A stretch of DNA of 44,537 nucleotides, taken from Gemmatimonadota bacterium (lineage in GTDB: Bacteria > Gemmatimonadota > Gemmatimonadetes > Palauibacterales > KS3-K002). The notes below the pieces were generated by a model, which saw only the letters and a list, made by a program, of their open reading frames with translations, did not search any database and was not told the DNA's origin. Shown piece by piece: positions 26,488 through 34,661 of the stretch (positions within the stretch are counted from its first letter, which is position 1; the number at the start of each line of letters is the position of its first letter). The stretch is from the NCBI GenBank assembly GCA_020344215.1, contig CP070815.1, positions 3,385,296 to 3,429,832 of the forward strand. Reading direction: 5' to 3'. Both the position numbers and the translations under genes were made by a program.

Positions 26488-28137
26488 TCAGTTTCCCCTT
26501 TCACTTACGTACTTGCGCAACTCCGGCGCGATCCACCAGTCGGCCACGCTGACCAGCGTGCCGCGGGCGTCCATCTCCACCCCCTCGACCCGTTCGGAGA
26601 TGCTCGACAGCTCGTCCAGCCACATGAGGAAGGTAAAGGGTTGCGCCGCTTGGAGGGCCGTTGAGAACTCGGCCCACAGCCGCTTCGCGACCTCGGGATC
26701 CGTCGTAGCCGTCGCGGCCTCGATCAGCCGGTCGACCTCGACGTCCTTCAGGCCGCTGCGGTTGTAACTACCGGGTCGATCGGCCTGCGAGGAATGGAAT
26801 AGTGCCGCCGGGTCGACGCGGAAGTTGTCCAGCACCCAGCTCTGAACCACGGCGTCGAACTCGCGCCCACGATGACGTGCCAGCAGCGTCTGCCACTCCA
26901 GCGTTCTAACGTCGATCGCTACGCCGATTCGGCTGAGTCGCGACTGCGCGACCTGTGCGATGTCGACCCGTACTGGGTTCTCGTGGTTCGTCATCAGCGT
27001 CAAGCGCAGCGGTGTACCGTCTTCGGTTGCCCGCACGCCGTCGCCGTCCCGATCAAGGTAACCGGCGGCGGCGAGTAGCGCGCCGGCGGCTCCCGGATCA
27101 AAGGGCAAGGGCTCGATCGCTGTGAACATGGGGTGCCAGGGCGCGATCGTACCGGTCGCCAGCTGACCGTAGCCGTACATCAGCACGTCGATCAGTTGTT
27201 GGCGGTCCAGCGCCATCGTCAGCGCGCGCCTCACTCGGGGATCCCGCAGTAGCGGGCGGCGCACGTTCCAGCCGATGTAGTAGTACTCGCGGGACGGATA
27301 GCTCAGCAGCCGCACGCCCGGCGTGCGCTCGACCTGTTCCGCCTGGTGCGGGAAGAGCGACCCGTTCACATCGACCTGCCCGGTGAGCGCTTCGGAGAGC
27401 AGTGTCGCCGGCTCACCGATGAAGCGGAAGATCACTCGGTCGAGGTGGGGTGGCCCGCCGAGCGACTCGGGGAAGTCCGGGTTGCGGACCAGCGTGATGC
27501 GCTCGCCGGCCTCCCAGCCGGCGAAGCGGAAAGGCCCGCTGCCCACAGGCTGCCGATTGAACGGGGCCCGGACCATGTCGGCAGGCGCGATCTCTTCGAG
27601 CAGGTGCCTGGGGACGGGCGCCCACCAGAACCCGTCCAGCGGTCGCGCGTGAGGCCGGCTGAACTCGAAGCGAACCGTGAACGAGTCGATTGCCTGGGCG
27701 GACTCGACGAGCTCGAGATACGCTGAGGAGAGAACCGAAGCGGTCTCCGGGTTCTTCGCTCGCTCGAAGGTGAACTCGACATCGGATGCCGTGACCGGTC
27801 GGCCGTCGTGCCAGCGGGCCTCGCGGTTCAAGCGGAAGGTCACCGCCTCCGGTTCCAACTCCCAGCTCTCCGCCAGATAGGGCCTTGGCTCCAGCGATTC
27901 ATCGTACTGCACCAACGGGGTGAACAGCATGTAGTAGATCACCTCGTTGGTGTTCTGGTCGCTGTTCACCAGAGGGTTGAAGGAACCCATCTCGGCGTTG
28001 AAGGCGACGATCGCGGTGCCGCCCGCCGGTCCAGACTCTGAGGGTGCGCCCGCGCGCGGCGCCTCACCACCGCAGGCGAGTGCCAGGAAGGCGATGAGAC
28101 CGTTCAGCGCGGCAGCTCTCCCGACTAGAGGCGCCAT
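26488..28137 (-). CDS. Peptide-type ABC substrate-binding lipoprotein (SBP_bac_5), copy 1
   Basis: A 549-residue lipoprotein (lipobox LALAC, Cys22) of the SBP_bac_5 family. It has FRLNREARWHDGRPVTASDVEFTFERA, VRRALTMALDRQQLIDVLMYG and a C-terminal FTFLMWLDELSSISERVEGVEMD. It is a paralogue of the next gene: both share the YDPD/FDPG-ALL-AAG-D-DGDGVR segment in the middle and the WWIAP ending. The ATG lies 13 bases inside the end of lipM, so the transporter genes are translationally linked to the lipoylation gene. Confidence 0.92.
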   Translation of the reverse strand: MAPLVGRAAALNGLIAFLALACGGEAPRAGAPSESGPAGGTAIVAFNAEMGSFNPLVNSDQNTNEVIYYMLFTPLVQYDESLEPRPYLAESWELEPEAVTFRLNREARWHDGRPVTASDVEFTFERAKNPETASVLSSAYLELVESAQAIDSFTVRFEFSRPHARPLDGFWWAPVPRHLLEEIAPADMVRAPFNRQPVGSGPFRFAGWEAGERITLVRNPDFPESLGGPPHLDRVIFRFIGEPATLLSEALTGQVDVNGSLFPHQAEQVERTPGVRLLSYPSREYYYIGWNVRRPLLRDPRVRRALTMALDRQQLIDVLMYGYGQLATGTIAPWHPMFTAIEPLPFDPGAAGALLAAAGYLDRDGDGVRATEDGTPLRLTLMTNHENPVRVDIAQVAQSRLSRIGVAIDVRTLEWQTLLARHRGREFDAVVQSWVLDNFRVDPAALFHSSQADRPGSYNRSGLKDVEVDRLIEAATATTDPEVAKRLWAEFSTALQAAQPFTFLMWLDELSSISERVEGVEMDARGTLVSVADWWIAPELRKYVSERGN

Positions 28138-28970
28138 GTCCACTCCGGGTCGGAAAAGCGGCGGCTGTGCTGCACCATCCGCCGTTTCTCCTCCTCGTCG
28201 ACCACCGACTCGATCAACTGGATACCGAGCAAGCGCTCGAAGCCGCTGGCCAGGCAGTCGACGAGCTCAGCCCAGGTGGGAAGATGGTCCAGTATCTCGT
28301 CCAGAGCCGTCGGCGGCTCGGAGGCGTCATCCTTCCAGGCGATCTTCAGCAGGTCGACGGTCGGTGACTGATCGCCGGTGAGCAGCAGCGAGCCATGCTG
28401 CAGAAGGACACCCCCCTCCCGCAGCTGGGCGCTCCCTACCAACTTGCGTCTTCCCGAGATGATCGCACCCCCGTCGAGTTTCTCGAAGCAAGGCACGGTC
28501 GACGGCCGGAGCCCCAAGCCCGGATCACCGATTAGCTCGGCGGAAGCGCCGAGCAGGCGCAGACCAGCTAATAGGGCCCGGTGGACCGTCTCGTAGGTGC
28601 GCCGCGGGCCACCGAGCTGCCGGTCCCCGAGGGTCACCGAGTAGGTCACCTCGTGATGGTGGTAGACGGCGCGGCCCCCGGTAGGGCGACGCACGAACTC
28701 GATGCCCCGCCGCTTGGCTTCCTCGATATCGTAGTAGTCCTTGGCTGGCTGGTTTCGGCCTAGCGAGATGCACGGCGGCCACCAGCGGTAGAAGCGCAGC
28801 ACCGGCGGCCCACCGGCACGGAATGAGTCCACCAGCGCCATGTCGGTCGCCATATTGCGCGCGCCGCTCTCGGCTGGTGTCTCGATCAACCGCCAGGCGG
28901 TGGGGGGCTGCGAGGGATCGACGTTCCGCCGGCGCGGCTCACTCTTAGCCGGCGGTGGCTGCTTGTTCAC
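28125..28970 (-). CDS. lipM: Lipoate/octanoate transferase of LplA/LipM family
   Basis: A 281-residue enzyme of the biotin/lipoate protein ligase fold. RRPTGGRAVYHHHEVTYSV (94-112) is the substrate-loop motif. PCFEKLDGG with Cys161 followed by GRRKLVGSAQLR with Lys176 matches LipM octanoyltransferases, which transfer octanoate from acyl carrier protein to GcvH through a Cys thioester. Position directly after gcvPB, in the same operon as gcvH, supports a role in lipoylating the H protein. A lipoate ligase (LplA) activity cannot be excluded. The start is a GTG with an AGGGAG rather far upstream; an internal ATG at residue 40 is possible. Confidence 0.8.
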   Translation of the reverse strand: MNKQPPPAKSEPRRRNVDPSQPPTAWRLIETPAESGARNMATDMALVDSFRAGGPPVLRFYRWWPPCISLGRNQPAKDYYDIEEAKRRGIEFVRRPTGGRAVYHHHEVTYSVTLGDRQLGGPRRTYETVHRALLAGLRLLGASAELIGDPGLGLRPSTVPCFEKLDGGAIISGRRKLVGSAQLREGGVLLQHGSLLLTGDQSPTVDLLKIAWKDDASEPPTALDEILDHLPTWAELVDCLASGFERLLGIQLIESVVDEEEKRRMVQHSRRFSDPEWTWRL

Positions 28971-29051
28971 GAGTCGGCTCGGCTCCCTCTAATTAGGGGC
29001 AGGCCTAGCGTCGTGCCGCGGGGGACTGTCTCAAGCCGGACGGAACGGCCC

Positions 29052-30524
29052 TCAACCGGCCCGGTAGCGCACGTCAGGCTGGCGATTCGCTCGCGCTTCG
29101 TCGAGCCGCCTGACGGGCGTGGTGTAGGGTGCTTGTTTGACGAACTCCGGATCGTTCGCCGCCTCCTCGGCTATCTGGAGCATGGCGTCACAGAAACGGT
29201 CCAGCTCCTGCTTGGTCTCCGTCTCCGTCGGCTCGCTCATTATCGCCTCGGCGACGATCAGTGGGAAGTACACGGTCGGCGCGTGTATTCCGAAGTCGAG
29301 CAGTCGCTTGGCCACGTCAAGTGTCCGGACGCCGTGCTGCTTCAGGAAGGCGCCCGAGAACACGGACTCGTGGAGCCCGGGCCCGTAAGGCAACTCATAG
29401 GTGTCGCCCAACCTGGCCGATACATAGGCGTTGTTGAGGACCGCCGCCTGCGCGGTCTCGGCGATCCCTGCCTGACCCAGCATCCTCATATAGGTGTAGG
29501 CGCGAACCAGAACGCCGAAGTTACCCCAGAAGCCGTGTACCTTGCCGATGCTGGTCGGCCGCTCCCAGTCAAGCGCGTAGCTCCCGTCTCCCTTCTGCAC
29601 CAGGATCGGTACCGGCAGGAACGGCGCAAGATGCTCCTTTACCGCAACGGGTCCCGCGCCCGGCCCACCGCCGCCGTGCGGGGTCGAGAACGTCTTGTGG
29701 AGGTTGATGTGAACGATGTCGTAGCCCAGGTCGCCGGGGCGCGTGATCCCCATTAGCGCGTTGAGGTTCGCCCCGTCCATGTACATGAGGCCGCCGGCAT
29801 CGTGCACCAGCTTGGCGATCATCTCGATATCCGACTCGAACTTGCCCAGCGTGTTCGGGTTGGTGAGCATCACACCCGCCACGTCATCACCCAACACCGC
29901 TTCCAGTGCCGCCGGGTCCATACGGCCTTCCTCGTTCGACTTCAGCGTCACCACGTCGTAGCCTGCCATGATCACCGTCGCCGGGTTCGTGCCGTGAGCG
30001 CTGTCCGGGATGATGATCTTCTTGCGTGGATCCCCATTCGCCGTGTGGTAGGCCCGGAACAGCAGGGCGCCCACGAACTCGCCCTGGGCGCCGGCGGCGG
30101 GCTGCAGGCTGATCGCGTCCATCCCGGCGACCTCGTTGAGCATCTCGCCCAGCTCCCACATGAGCCGCAGCGCGCCCTGTACCGCCGAGGTCGGCTGGAA
30201 GGGATGGAGGTCGACCAGACCCGGAAGCCGCGCCGTCAGCTCGTTCACCTTCGGGTTGTACTTCATCGTGCACGACCCGAGAGGGTAGAACCCTTTGTCG
30301 ACGTGATGGTTCTTGAGCGAGATCTCGGTGAAATGCCGCGCCGCATCGTGCTCGGGGACCTCGGGGAGGGCCGGCGGACTCTGCCTCAGCGCCGAAGCCG
30401 GCAGCAGCTCCTCCAGCGGTCGGGTCGGAACGTCCGGCTGCGGTACCGCGGTGCCACGGCGGCCGGGCTGGGACAGCTCGAAGATGAGAGGCGAGGTCTT
30501 ATTCCGTGGGTCTTTATCGCTCAT
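29052..30524 (-). CDS. gcvPB: Glycine dehydrogenase (decarboxylating) subunit 2
   Basis: A 490-residue PLP enzyme subunit, the C-terminal half of the glycine cleavage P protein. GFYPLGSCTMKYNPK, PAAGAQGEF, DSAHGTNPA and the PLP-binding NLHKTFSTPHGGGGPG (Lys277) are all present. With GcvPA it decarboxylates glycine and passes the aminomethyl group to the lipoyl arm of GcvH. It lies downstream of the hydrolase gene across a 119-base gap that holds the heptad repeat element. Length is typical. Confidence 0.97.
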   Translation of the reverse strand: MSDKDPRNKTSPLIFELSQPGRRGTAVPQPDVPTRPLEELLPASALRQSPPALPEVPEHDAARHFTEISLKNHHVDKGFYPLGSCTMKYNPKVNELTARLPGLVDLHPFQPTSAVQGALRLMWELGEMLNEVAGMDAISLQPAAGAQGEFVGALLFRAYHTANGDPRKKIIIPDSAHGTNPATVIMAGYDVVTLKSNEEGRMDPAALEAVLGDDVAGVMLTNPNTLGKFESDIEMIAKLVHDAGGLMYMDGANLNALMGITRPGDLGYDIVHINLHKTFSTPHGGGGPGAGPVAVKEHLAPFLPVPILVQKGDGSYALDWERPTSIGKVHGFWGNFGVLVRAYTYMRMLGQAGIAETAQAAVLNNAYVSARLGDTYELPYGPGLHESVFSGAFLKQHGVRTLDVAKRLLDFGIHAPTVYFPLIVAEAIMSEPTETETKQELDRFCDAMLQIAEEAANDPEFVKQAPYTTPVRRLDEARANRQPDVRYRAG

Positions 30525-30534
30525 TGCCGGTACC

Positions 30535-30640
30535 GGTAGTCGGTTGTCGGTAGTCGGTTGTCGGTAGTCGGTTTATCGGTGACAGGTGCGTTACCGGTCC
30601 TGGATCGACCGACCACTGTCCACCGACCACCGACCACCGG
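30535..30640. repeat. Heptad repeat element with inverted arms
   Basis: From 30535 five heptads alternate GGTAGTC and GGTTGTC, followed by GGTTTATC and GGTGAC to 30583. The right side (about 30606-30640) carries the inverse heptad CACCGAC in several copies, ending CCACCGG. The two halves can pair imperfectly. The element fills the gap between gcvPB and the upstream hydrolase gene inside one transcript. It is related to the repeats around the four-helix-bundle gene at 35640-36188 and shares TTATCGGTGAC with 88-146. Confidence 0.8.
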
Positions 30641-30643
30641 AGA

Positions 30644-31333
30644 CTAGAAGTCATAACTCTGCCCCGGCTCCAGAACGACGACCCGGGCACGCGAGCCCAC
30701 GCTCTTGGCGAACTTGTTCGGGTCCTGCTTGATCACGTCGAACGTGTTGTAGTGCATAGGGATGACCGCCTTGGGCTCGATCATCTCCACGGCGCGCACG
30801 GCATCTTCAGGCCCCATCGTGAAGTTGTCGCCGATCGGCAGGCAGGCGACGTCCACTTTGCCTTTCAGCAACTCCATGTCGGCGATGAGCGCCGTGTCTC
30901 CGGCGTGGTAGACCGTGACGCCGTTTAGTGTGATCAGGAAACCGCCGGGCACCGTCGTGAACTGGCCCGACTCGTCTCCTTCCACCGCGCCGCCGTGCAG
31001 CGCCGGCGTCATCTTGATGTATCCGACGGGGAAGTTGTAGCCACCGCCGATGTGCAGCGGGTGCGCGTTCTCGATCCCCTGCGCCTGCTGGGCGAAGCAG
31101 ACGATCTCGAACGTCGATACCACCATGGCGCCGGTGCGCTTGGCGATCTCGAAGCCGTCGCCGATGTGGTCGCCATGACCATGGGTGAACAGAATGTAGT
31201 CGCACTTCCCCACCGCGTCCGGTCCGATATCGGCCATCGGGTTGCCGGTGAGGAAAGGGTCGATCAGTACGACCGTGCCGTCGTTGGCCACGAGCGTGAA
31301 GCACGAATGACCGTGAAATGTGAGCTTAGGCAT
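30644..31333 (-). CDS. UPF0173 metal-dependent hydrolase (metallo-beta-lactamase fold)
   Basis: A 229-residue cytoplasmic protein with the metallo-beta-lactamase metal motif THGHGDHIGD (His51, His53, Asp55, His56), then VYHAGDTALIADMELL and PMHYNTFDVIK near the C-terminus. It is the UPF0173 (YtkL-like) family, whose substrate is not known. It starts one base after the gcvPA stop with AAGGAGG six bases upstream, so it is firmly inside the glycine cleavage operon, between the two P-protein subunits. A role in one-carbon or glycine metabolism is possible but unproven. Confidence 0.88.
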   Translation of the reverse strand: MPKLTFHGHSCFTLVANDGTVVLIDPFLTGNPMADIGPDAVGKCDYILFTHGHGDHIGDGFEIAKRTGAMVVSTFEIVCFAQQAQGIENAHPLHIGGGYNFPVGYIKMTPALHGGAVEGDESGQFTTVPGGFLITLNGVTVYHAGDTALIADMELLKGKVDVACLPIGDNFTMGPEDAVRAVEMIEPKAVIPMHYNTFDVIKQDPNKFAKSVGSRARVVVLEPGQSYDF

Positions 31334-31334
31334 C

Positions 31335-32675
31335 TCAAGCCTCCTTCAAGACGTCAAGCAGCAGCTCCACGTCGTCTTTCGATCGCTTCTCGGTGAGAGC
31401 GATCAACAGGCCGTCGTCCACATCGATGTGAGGGAACCTGGAGAGGGCAACGCCGGCCAGGATCCCGCGCTCGGCGCCGCGCCCGATGATCTCTCGGGCC
31501 GGGCGCTTCGTCTTCAAGGCGAACTCGCGGAAGAAAGGCGCGTCGGGGAACATGGGCTCGAGTTCCGTCTCCCCTACGATCCGGTCGTACGCGTAGTGCG
31601 CGATCTGGGCACTCGTCTCGGCGACCTGTCGCAGCCCATCCCGGCCCAGCGTGGAGAGGTAGATCGTGGCTGCCAGCGCGCAGAGACCCTGGTTCGTGCA
31701 GATGTTGCTCGTCGCCTTCTCGCGGCGGATGTGCTGCTCCCGCGTCTGCAGGGTGAGCACGAAGCCGCGCTCGCCGTCCACATCCTCGGTGACGCCGACG
31801 ATACGGCCCGGCATTTGACGGATGTGCCTTTGGCGCGCTGCGAAGAGGCCGAGGACCGGCCCGCCGTAACTCAGCGGGATGCCGAACGGCTGACCTTCCG
31901 CCACGGCGATATCGGCGCCGCACTCACCCGGGCTCTTGAGGAGAGCCAGCGAGACCGGGTCGACGACGGCGATCAGCAGGGCGCCGGCATCGTGGGCGAT
32001 GCCGGCCGCGCCCTCGAAGTCCTCGATCAGCCCGTAGAAGTTCGGGCTCTGTACAATGACCGCCGCGGTCTTGTCGTCCACCAGGTCCCTCAGGCCGTCC
32101 GGGTCGGTCAGGCCCGACGCGGTCCGCGGCGCGATCTCCACCGGCATCTGCAGGCCGAGGTTGTAGGTGGCCAGCACCTGTCTGTAGTGCGGGTTCGCCG
32201 TGATCGAGACGACGATCTTGTCGCGCTTCTTCTGAATCGCGCGCGCCATCACGGCGGCCTCGGCCATCGCCGAGGCCCCGTCGTACATCGATGCGTTGGC
32301 GACGTCGAGCCCCATGAGCTCACAGACCATGCTCTGGAACTCGTAGATCGACTGCAGCGTCCCCTGACTCACCTCCGCCTGGTACGGTGTGTACGCCGTG
32401 TAGAACTCGCTGCGCCGGATAAGATGGTCGACGACGGCTGGAACGTAGTGGTCGTAGTAGCCGGCGCCGGCAAAGCAGATGAGCTGGCGGCTCTCCCCCG
32501 CTAGCTGCTGCAAGGTCCTTACCGCTTCCCATTCCGATAGCGCCGGCGGCAAATCGAGCGGTGCCTTGAGACGCAGCTTCTCCGGTATGTCGGCGAACAG
32601 GTCGTCCTCCGAGGAGGCGCCGATCGTGCGGAGCATCTCTTGGCGATCCGCTGCGGAGTGCGGGACGAAACTCAT
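31335..32675 (-). CDS. gcvPA: Glycine dehydrogenase (decarboxylating) subunit 1
   Basis: A 446-residue subunit, the N-terminal half of the P protein. Landmarks are FAGAGYYDHYVPAVVDHLI, YTAYTPYQAEVSQGTLQSIYEFQS, NASMYDGASAMAEA and IRREKATSNICTNQGLCALA. It works with GcvPB to decarboxylate glycine. The gene begins 50 bases after gcvH with no obvious ribosome-binding site before its ATG. The pair gcvPA/gcvPB is the split form found in many bacteria outside the Enterobacteria. Confidence 0.97.
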   Translation of the reverse strand: MSFVPHSAADRQEMLRTIGASSEDDLFADIPEKLRLKAPLDLPPALSEWEAVRTLQQLAGESRQLICFAGAGYYDHYVPAVVDHLIRRSEFYTAYTPYQAEVSQGTLQSIYEFQSMVCELMGLDVANASMYDGASAMAEAAVMARAIQKKRDKIVVSITANPHYRQVLATYNLGLQMPVEIAPRTASGLTDPDGLRDLVDDKTAAVIVQSPNFYGLIEDFEGAAGIAHDAGALLIAVVDPVSLALLKSPGECGADIAVAEGQPFGIPLSYGGPVLGLFAARQRHIRQMPGRIVGVTEDVDGERGFVLTLQTREQHIRREKATSNICTNQGLCALAATIYLSTLGRDGLRQVAETSAQIAHYAYDRIVGETELEPMFPDAPFFREFALKTKRPAREIIGRGAERGILAGVALSRFPHIDVDDGLLIALTEKRSKDDVELLLDVLKEA

Positions 32676-32725
32676 GATATGATCGCTGTCTAGGTGTTCG
32701 TGTTTGGCGGCTCCGTGCCGTCGGC

Positions 32726-33118
32726 CTAGTCTGAAATCAGCGCTTTGTACTTATCTGGCGACAACAGGCCCTGCAGCTCGGTCGTGTCGTTCAGCCGCAA
32801 GCGGACCATCCAACCGTCGCCGTACGGGTCGCGATTGACGAGAGCCGGGTCGTCCGCCAGCACCTCGTTCACAGCCAAGACCTCGCCGCCCACCGGCGTG
32901 TAGAGTTCGGATACGGCCTTGACCGCCTCGATAGTGCCGAACGGCTCCATCTTAGCGAAGGTGCTGCCCACTTCGGGGAGCTCGACGAACACCACATCGC
33001 TCAGTTCGCCCTGGGCATAGTCGGTGATGCCGACGATGATCTCGTCGCCGGCCACTTTCTGTACGTACTCGTGCTCTTCCGTGTAGAGCAAGTTATCGGG
33101 GACCTGTGTCTCAGCCAT
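32726..33118 (-). CDS. gcvH: Glycine cleavage system H protein
   Basis: A 130-residue lipoyl carrier protein: LLYTEEHEYVQ, GITDYAQGELSDVVFVELP, and the lipoylation site GTIEAVKAVSELYTPV with Lys67, then LVNRDPYGDGWMVRL. It carries the aminomethyl group between the P and T proteins. GGAGG four bases before the ATG at 33118 fixes the start; an in-frame extension upstream is rejected because it would cross the promoter and is Arg/Ala-rich non-family sequence. It is the first gene of the operon. The T-protein gene gcvT is not in the window. Confidence 0.97.
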   Translation of the reverse strand: MAETQVPDNLLYTEEHEYVQKVAGDEIIVGITDYAQGELSDVVFVELPEVGSTFAKMEPFGTIEAVKAVSELYTPVGGEVLAVNEVLADDPALVNRDPYGDGWMVRLRLNDTTELQGLLSPDKYKALISD

Positions 33119-33172
33119 CGTTCCTCCGCGGTCAGGCAAAACGTGGGTCGGTCTGCGCTTTGTCGGCGCGTC

Positions 33173-33202
33173 ACAATATTTGGCTGGCCACGGCCGCGTC
33201 AA
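33173..33202 (-). promoter_or_regulatory. Promoter of gcvH operon
   Basis: On the minus strand TTGACG (33202-33197) is followed after 18 bases by TATTGT (33178-33173). Transcription would start near 33166, leaving a leader of about 48 bases, too short for a glycine riboswitch. The -35 differs from consensus at one base. Confidence 0.55.
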
Positions 33203-33272
33203 GGCGGCTGCGCGCGCCGCTCGTGATCTGGAAATGGCGGCGGCGGGCAGGCGCCGGAACCCCTGCAAGTCC

Positions 33273-33301
33273 TTGCACTTACGGGCCGCGGCCCCTAGCT
33301 T
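33273..33301 (+). promoter_or_regulatory. Weak promoter candidate for micro-ORF unit
   Basis: TTGCAC (33273-33278), a 17-base spacer and TAGCTT (33296-33301) lie about 70 bases before the ribosome-binding site at 33371. The match is weak and is listed only because the unit downstream has its own terminator and needs a start. Confidence 0.25.
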
Positions 33302-33383
33302 GCCAAAGATGACGCGAGGCAGCACACGCGTCTCTTTCGGTGTGTGCCCTAGGCGCGAACCCTAAACGAAAGGAGGTGGTCCA

Positions 33384-33443
33384 GTGTCCGTTGAATTATC
33401 TGGCCAACCGGCACGGGCAAGCGACTGCCTCGAGGCGGTGTAG
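33384..33443 (+). CDS. 19-residue micro-ORF behind very strong ribosome-binding site
   Basis: AAAGGAGGTGG (33369-33379) ends four bases before a GTG at 33384 that opens a 19-codon frame, MSVELSGQPARASDCLEAV, ending TAG at 33441. The match to the anti-Shine-Dalgarno sequence is the best in the window and far better than most long genes here have. The product is unlike any protein I can name; it might be a leader peptide or a small protein. No downstream gene on this strand follows for over 1 kb, so ordinary attenuation is unlikely. The frame stays open beyond the TAG until a TAA at 33537, which may be chance at this GC content. Confidence 0.5.
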   Translation: MSVELSGQPARASDCLEAV

Positions 33444-33454
33444 GCTAGCTACCG

Positions 33455-33511
33455 GCCTTTGTCCGGGGATAGTGAAACCCGGCGGCGCCATGAGGCGTCG
33501 CGTCGGTTGAG
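33455..33511 (+). ncRNA. Structured segment after micro-ORF (candidate RNA)
   Basis: Between the micro-ORF stop and the terminator two hairpins can form. The first is CCGGG/CCCGG around the loop GATAGTGAAA (about 33463-33482). The second is CGGCGCC, loop ATGA, GGCGTCG (about 33483-33500), with one G-U pair. Together with the ribosome-binding site upstream and the terminator downstream this gives a compact transcript of some 200-280 bases. I cannot match it to a known RNA family from memory; boundaries are approximate. Confidence 0.35.
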
Positions 33512-33521
33512 CCAGACCGCG

Positions 33522-33560
33522 ACCGGCCGTCAGTCATAAGACCGACGGCCGGTTTCATTT
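33522..33560 (+). terminator. Intrinsic terminator of micro-ORF unit
   Basis: ACCGGCCGTC (33522-33531) pairs perfectly with GACGGCCGGT (33544-33553). Inside, GTC-ATAA-GAC adds three more pairs. The stem is followed by TTCATTT. On the other strand no T-tract follows, so it ends transcription on the plus strand, away from gcvH and before the convergent end of the MscS gene. Confidence 0.75.
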
Positions 33561-33593
33561 GGACGCTGGCTAAGGAAGACACCGAAGCTATTG

Positions 33594-34577
33594 CTAAGCT
33601 GGCGGCGGCGGCAAAGCCTGTCCCTCCTCGCCCAGTCGATAAGCTCGATAGGTGGGATAAGCGAAGTCGATGCTGGGTTCCTCGGCGAACCGCTCGAGGA
33701 TCCCCGCCGAGATCCGGTCGGTCGTCGAGCGGCGCTTTCTGACGGGGGTGAGGTTCCGGAGCGTCAGCATCACGCCGGAGTCGGCGATCTCGGTGTAGAC
33801 GATCGGCGCAGTGGAGCCGAGGCGAAACGCGTATTCGCGCTCCAGCTTCTGGAAGCCGGCCCGGAGGTCGGGCACGATCTCCTCGTACAGCTCCATCGCC
33901 ACCTCTTCGAGGATCTGGCGCGCCCGCTTCCAATCGCTCTCGAACGTGACCAGCACCTGGATCTCTTGCCAGACCAGTGGGTTCACCGTGGCCGACGATA
34001 CTACGTTCTTGTTGAGGAAGACGCTGTTCGGCACCGTCACGATCCGGCCGGTGGACTGCAGCGCGTGCACCAGCGGCTCGCCTACCTCGAGCAGCGTCGT
34101 CTTCAGCAGGCCGATGTCGATGACGTCGCCGATCACGTTGTCGACCTGAATGCGGCTGCCGATCTCGACCCCGCGACGCGAGTTGATGTAGATCCAGCCG
34201 GCCAGGCTGCGCACGACATCGGCGAGCGCGATGGTGACGGCGGCGGCGATGAGACCGAGGATCGTGCCGACGTCCGCCAGCGCCAGGCGCTCGGCGAAGA
34301 GGATGATGCCCGCGCCGATCAGCGCGATCCAGAAGCCGTAGGTGACGACTTTCCGCAGCTGGTGCCGCTGACTTATGTCCTCGATATGGGCGTCGATCCC
34401 GCGCCGGATCAAGCGGGAAAGGGCGTAGAGGGCGAGCCAGATCAGGACGAAGATGGCAAGCTTCTCGAGGGCGCCCACACTGGTGACGGCGCTCCAGACG
34501 CGCGCCAGTACGCCCTGGACTTCCGAGGCCTGCTCTTGCGCGCGCTGGATGGGCGTTTGTATGTGGGTAACACTCAT
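33594..34577 (-). CDS. MscS-family mechanosensitive channel
   Basis: A 327-residue membrane protein with hydrophobic helices at about 38-56, 80-97 and 103-125, the last being the Gly/Ala-rich pore helix. The MscS beta domain follows with GVEIGSRIQVDNVIGDVIDIGLLKTTLLE and TGRIVTVPNSVFLNKNVVS, then an alpha/beta C-terminal domain. It releases solutes when membrane tension rises. ATG at 34577 is preferred over a GTG seven codons earlier. A Pro-rich end (ALPPPPA) follows. It is divergent from the DMT gene, with 84 bases between starts. Confidence 0.93.
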   Translation of the reverse strand: MSVTHIQTPIQRAQEQASEVQGVLARVWSAVTSVGALEKLAIFVLIWLALYALSRLIRRGIDAHIEDISQRHQLRKVVTYGFWIALIGAGIILFAERLALADVGTILGLIAAAVTIALADVVRSLAGWIYINSRRGVEIGSRIQVDNVIGDVIDIGLLKTTLLEVGEPLVHALQSTGRIVTVPNSVFLNKNVVSSATVNPLVWQEIQVLVTFESDWKRARQILEEVAMELYEEIVPDLRAGFQKLEREYAFRLGSTAPIVYTEIADSGVMLTLRNLTPVRKRRSTTDRISAGILERFAEEPSIDFAYPTYRAYRLGEEGQALPPPPA

Positions 34578-34661
34578 GGCACAGGCAATATGCGCCACCG
34601 CAGCGGCCCCGCGCCACCGGCGGTTCGATCAGCAGGTCGAGACTCTTGATGCCGATGCACG

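Noticed and set aside
30535..30640. CRISPR array
   Set aside because: Units are contiguous 7-mers with no spacers, and no cas gene is present.
33119..33170. Glycine riboswitch before gcvH
   Set aside because: The predicted leader is about 48 bases, too short, and no tandem aptamer pattern is seen.
33119..33325. 69-residue N-terminal extension of GcvH
   Set aside because: Arg/Ala-rich, unlike GcvH, and it crosses the predicted promoter; GGAGG sits before the ATG at 33118.
33384..33539. Stop-codon readthrough of the micro-ORF TAG to give a 51-residue protein
   Set aside because: The frame is open to a TAA at 33537, but 31 open codons are common by chance at this GC content, and the extension crosses the hairpins and terminator stem. 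No recoding signal is visible.
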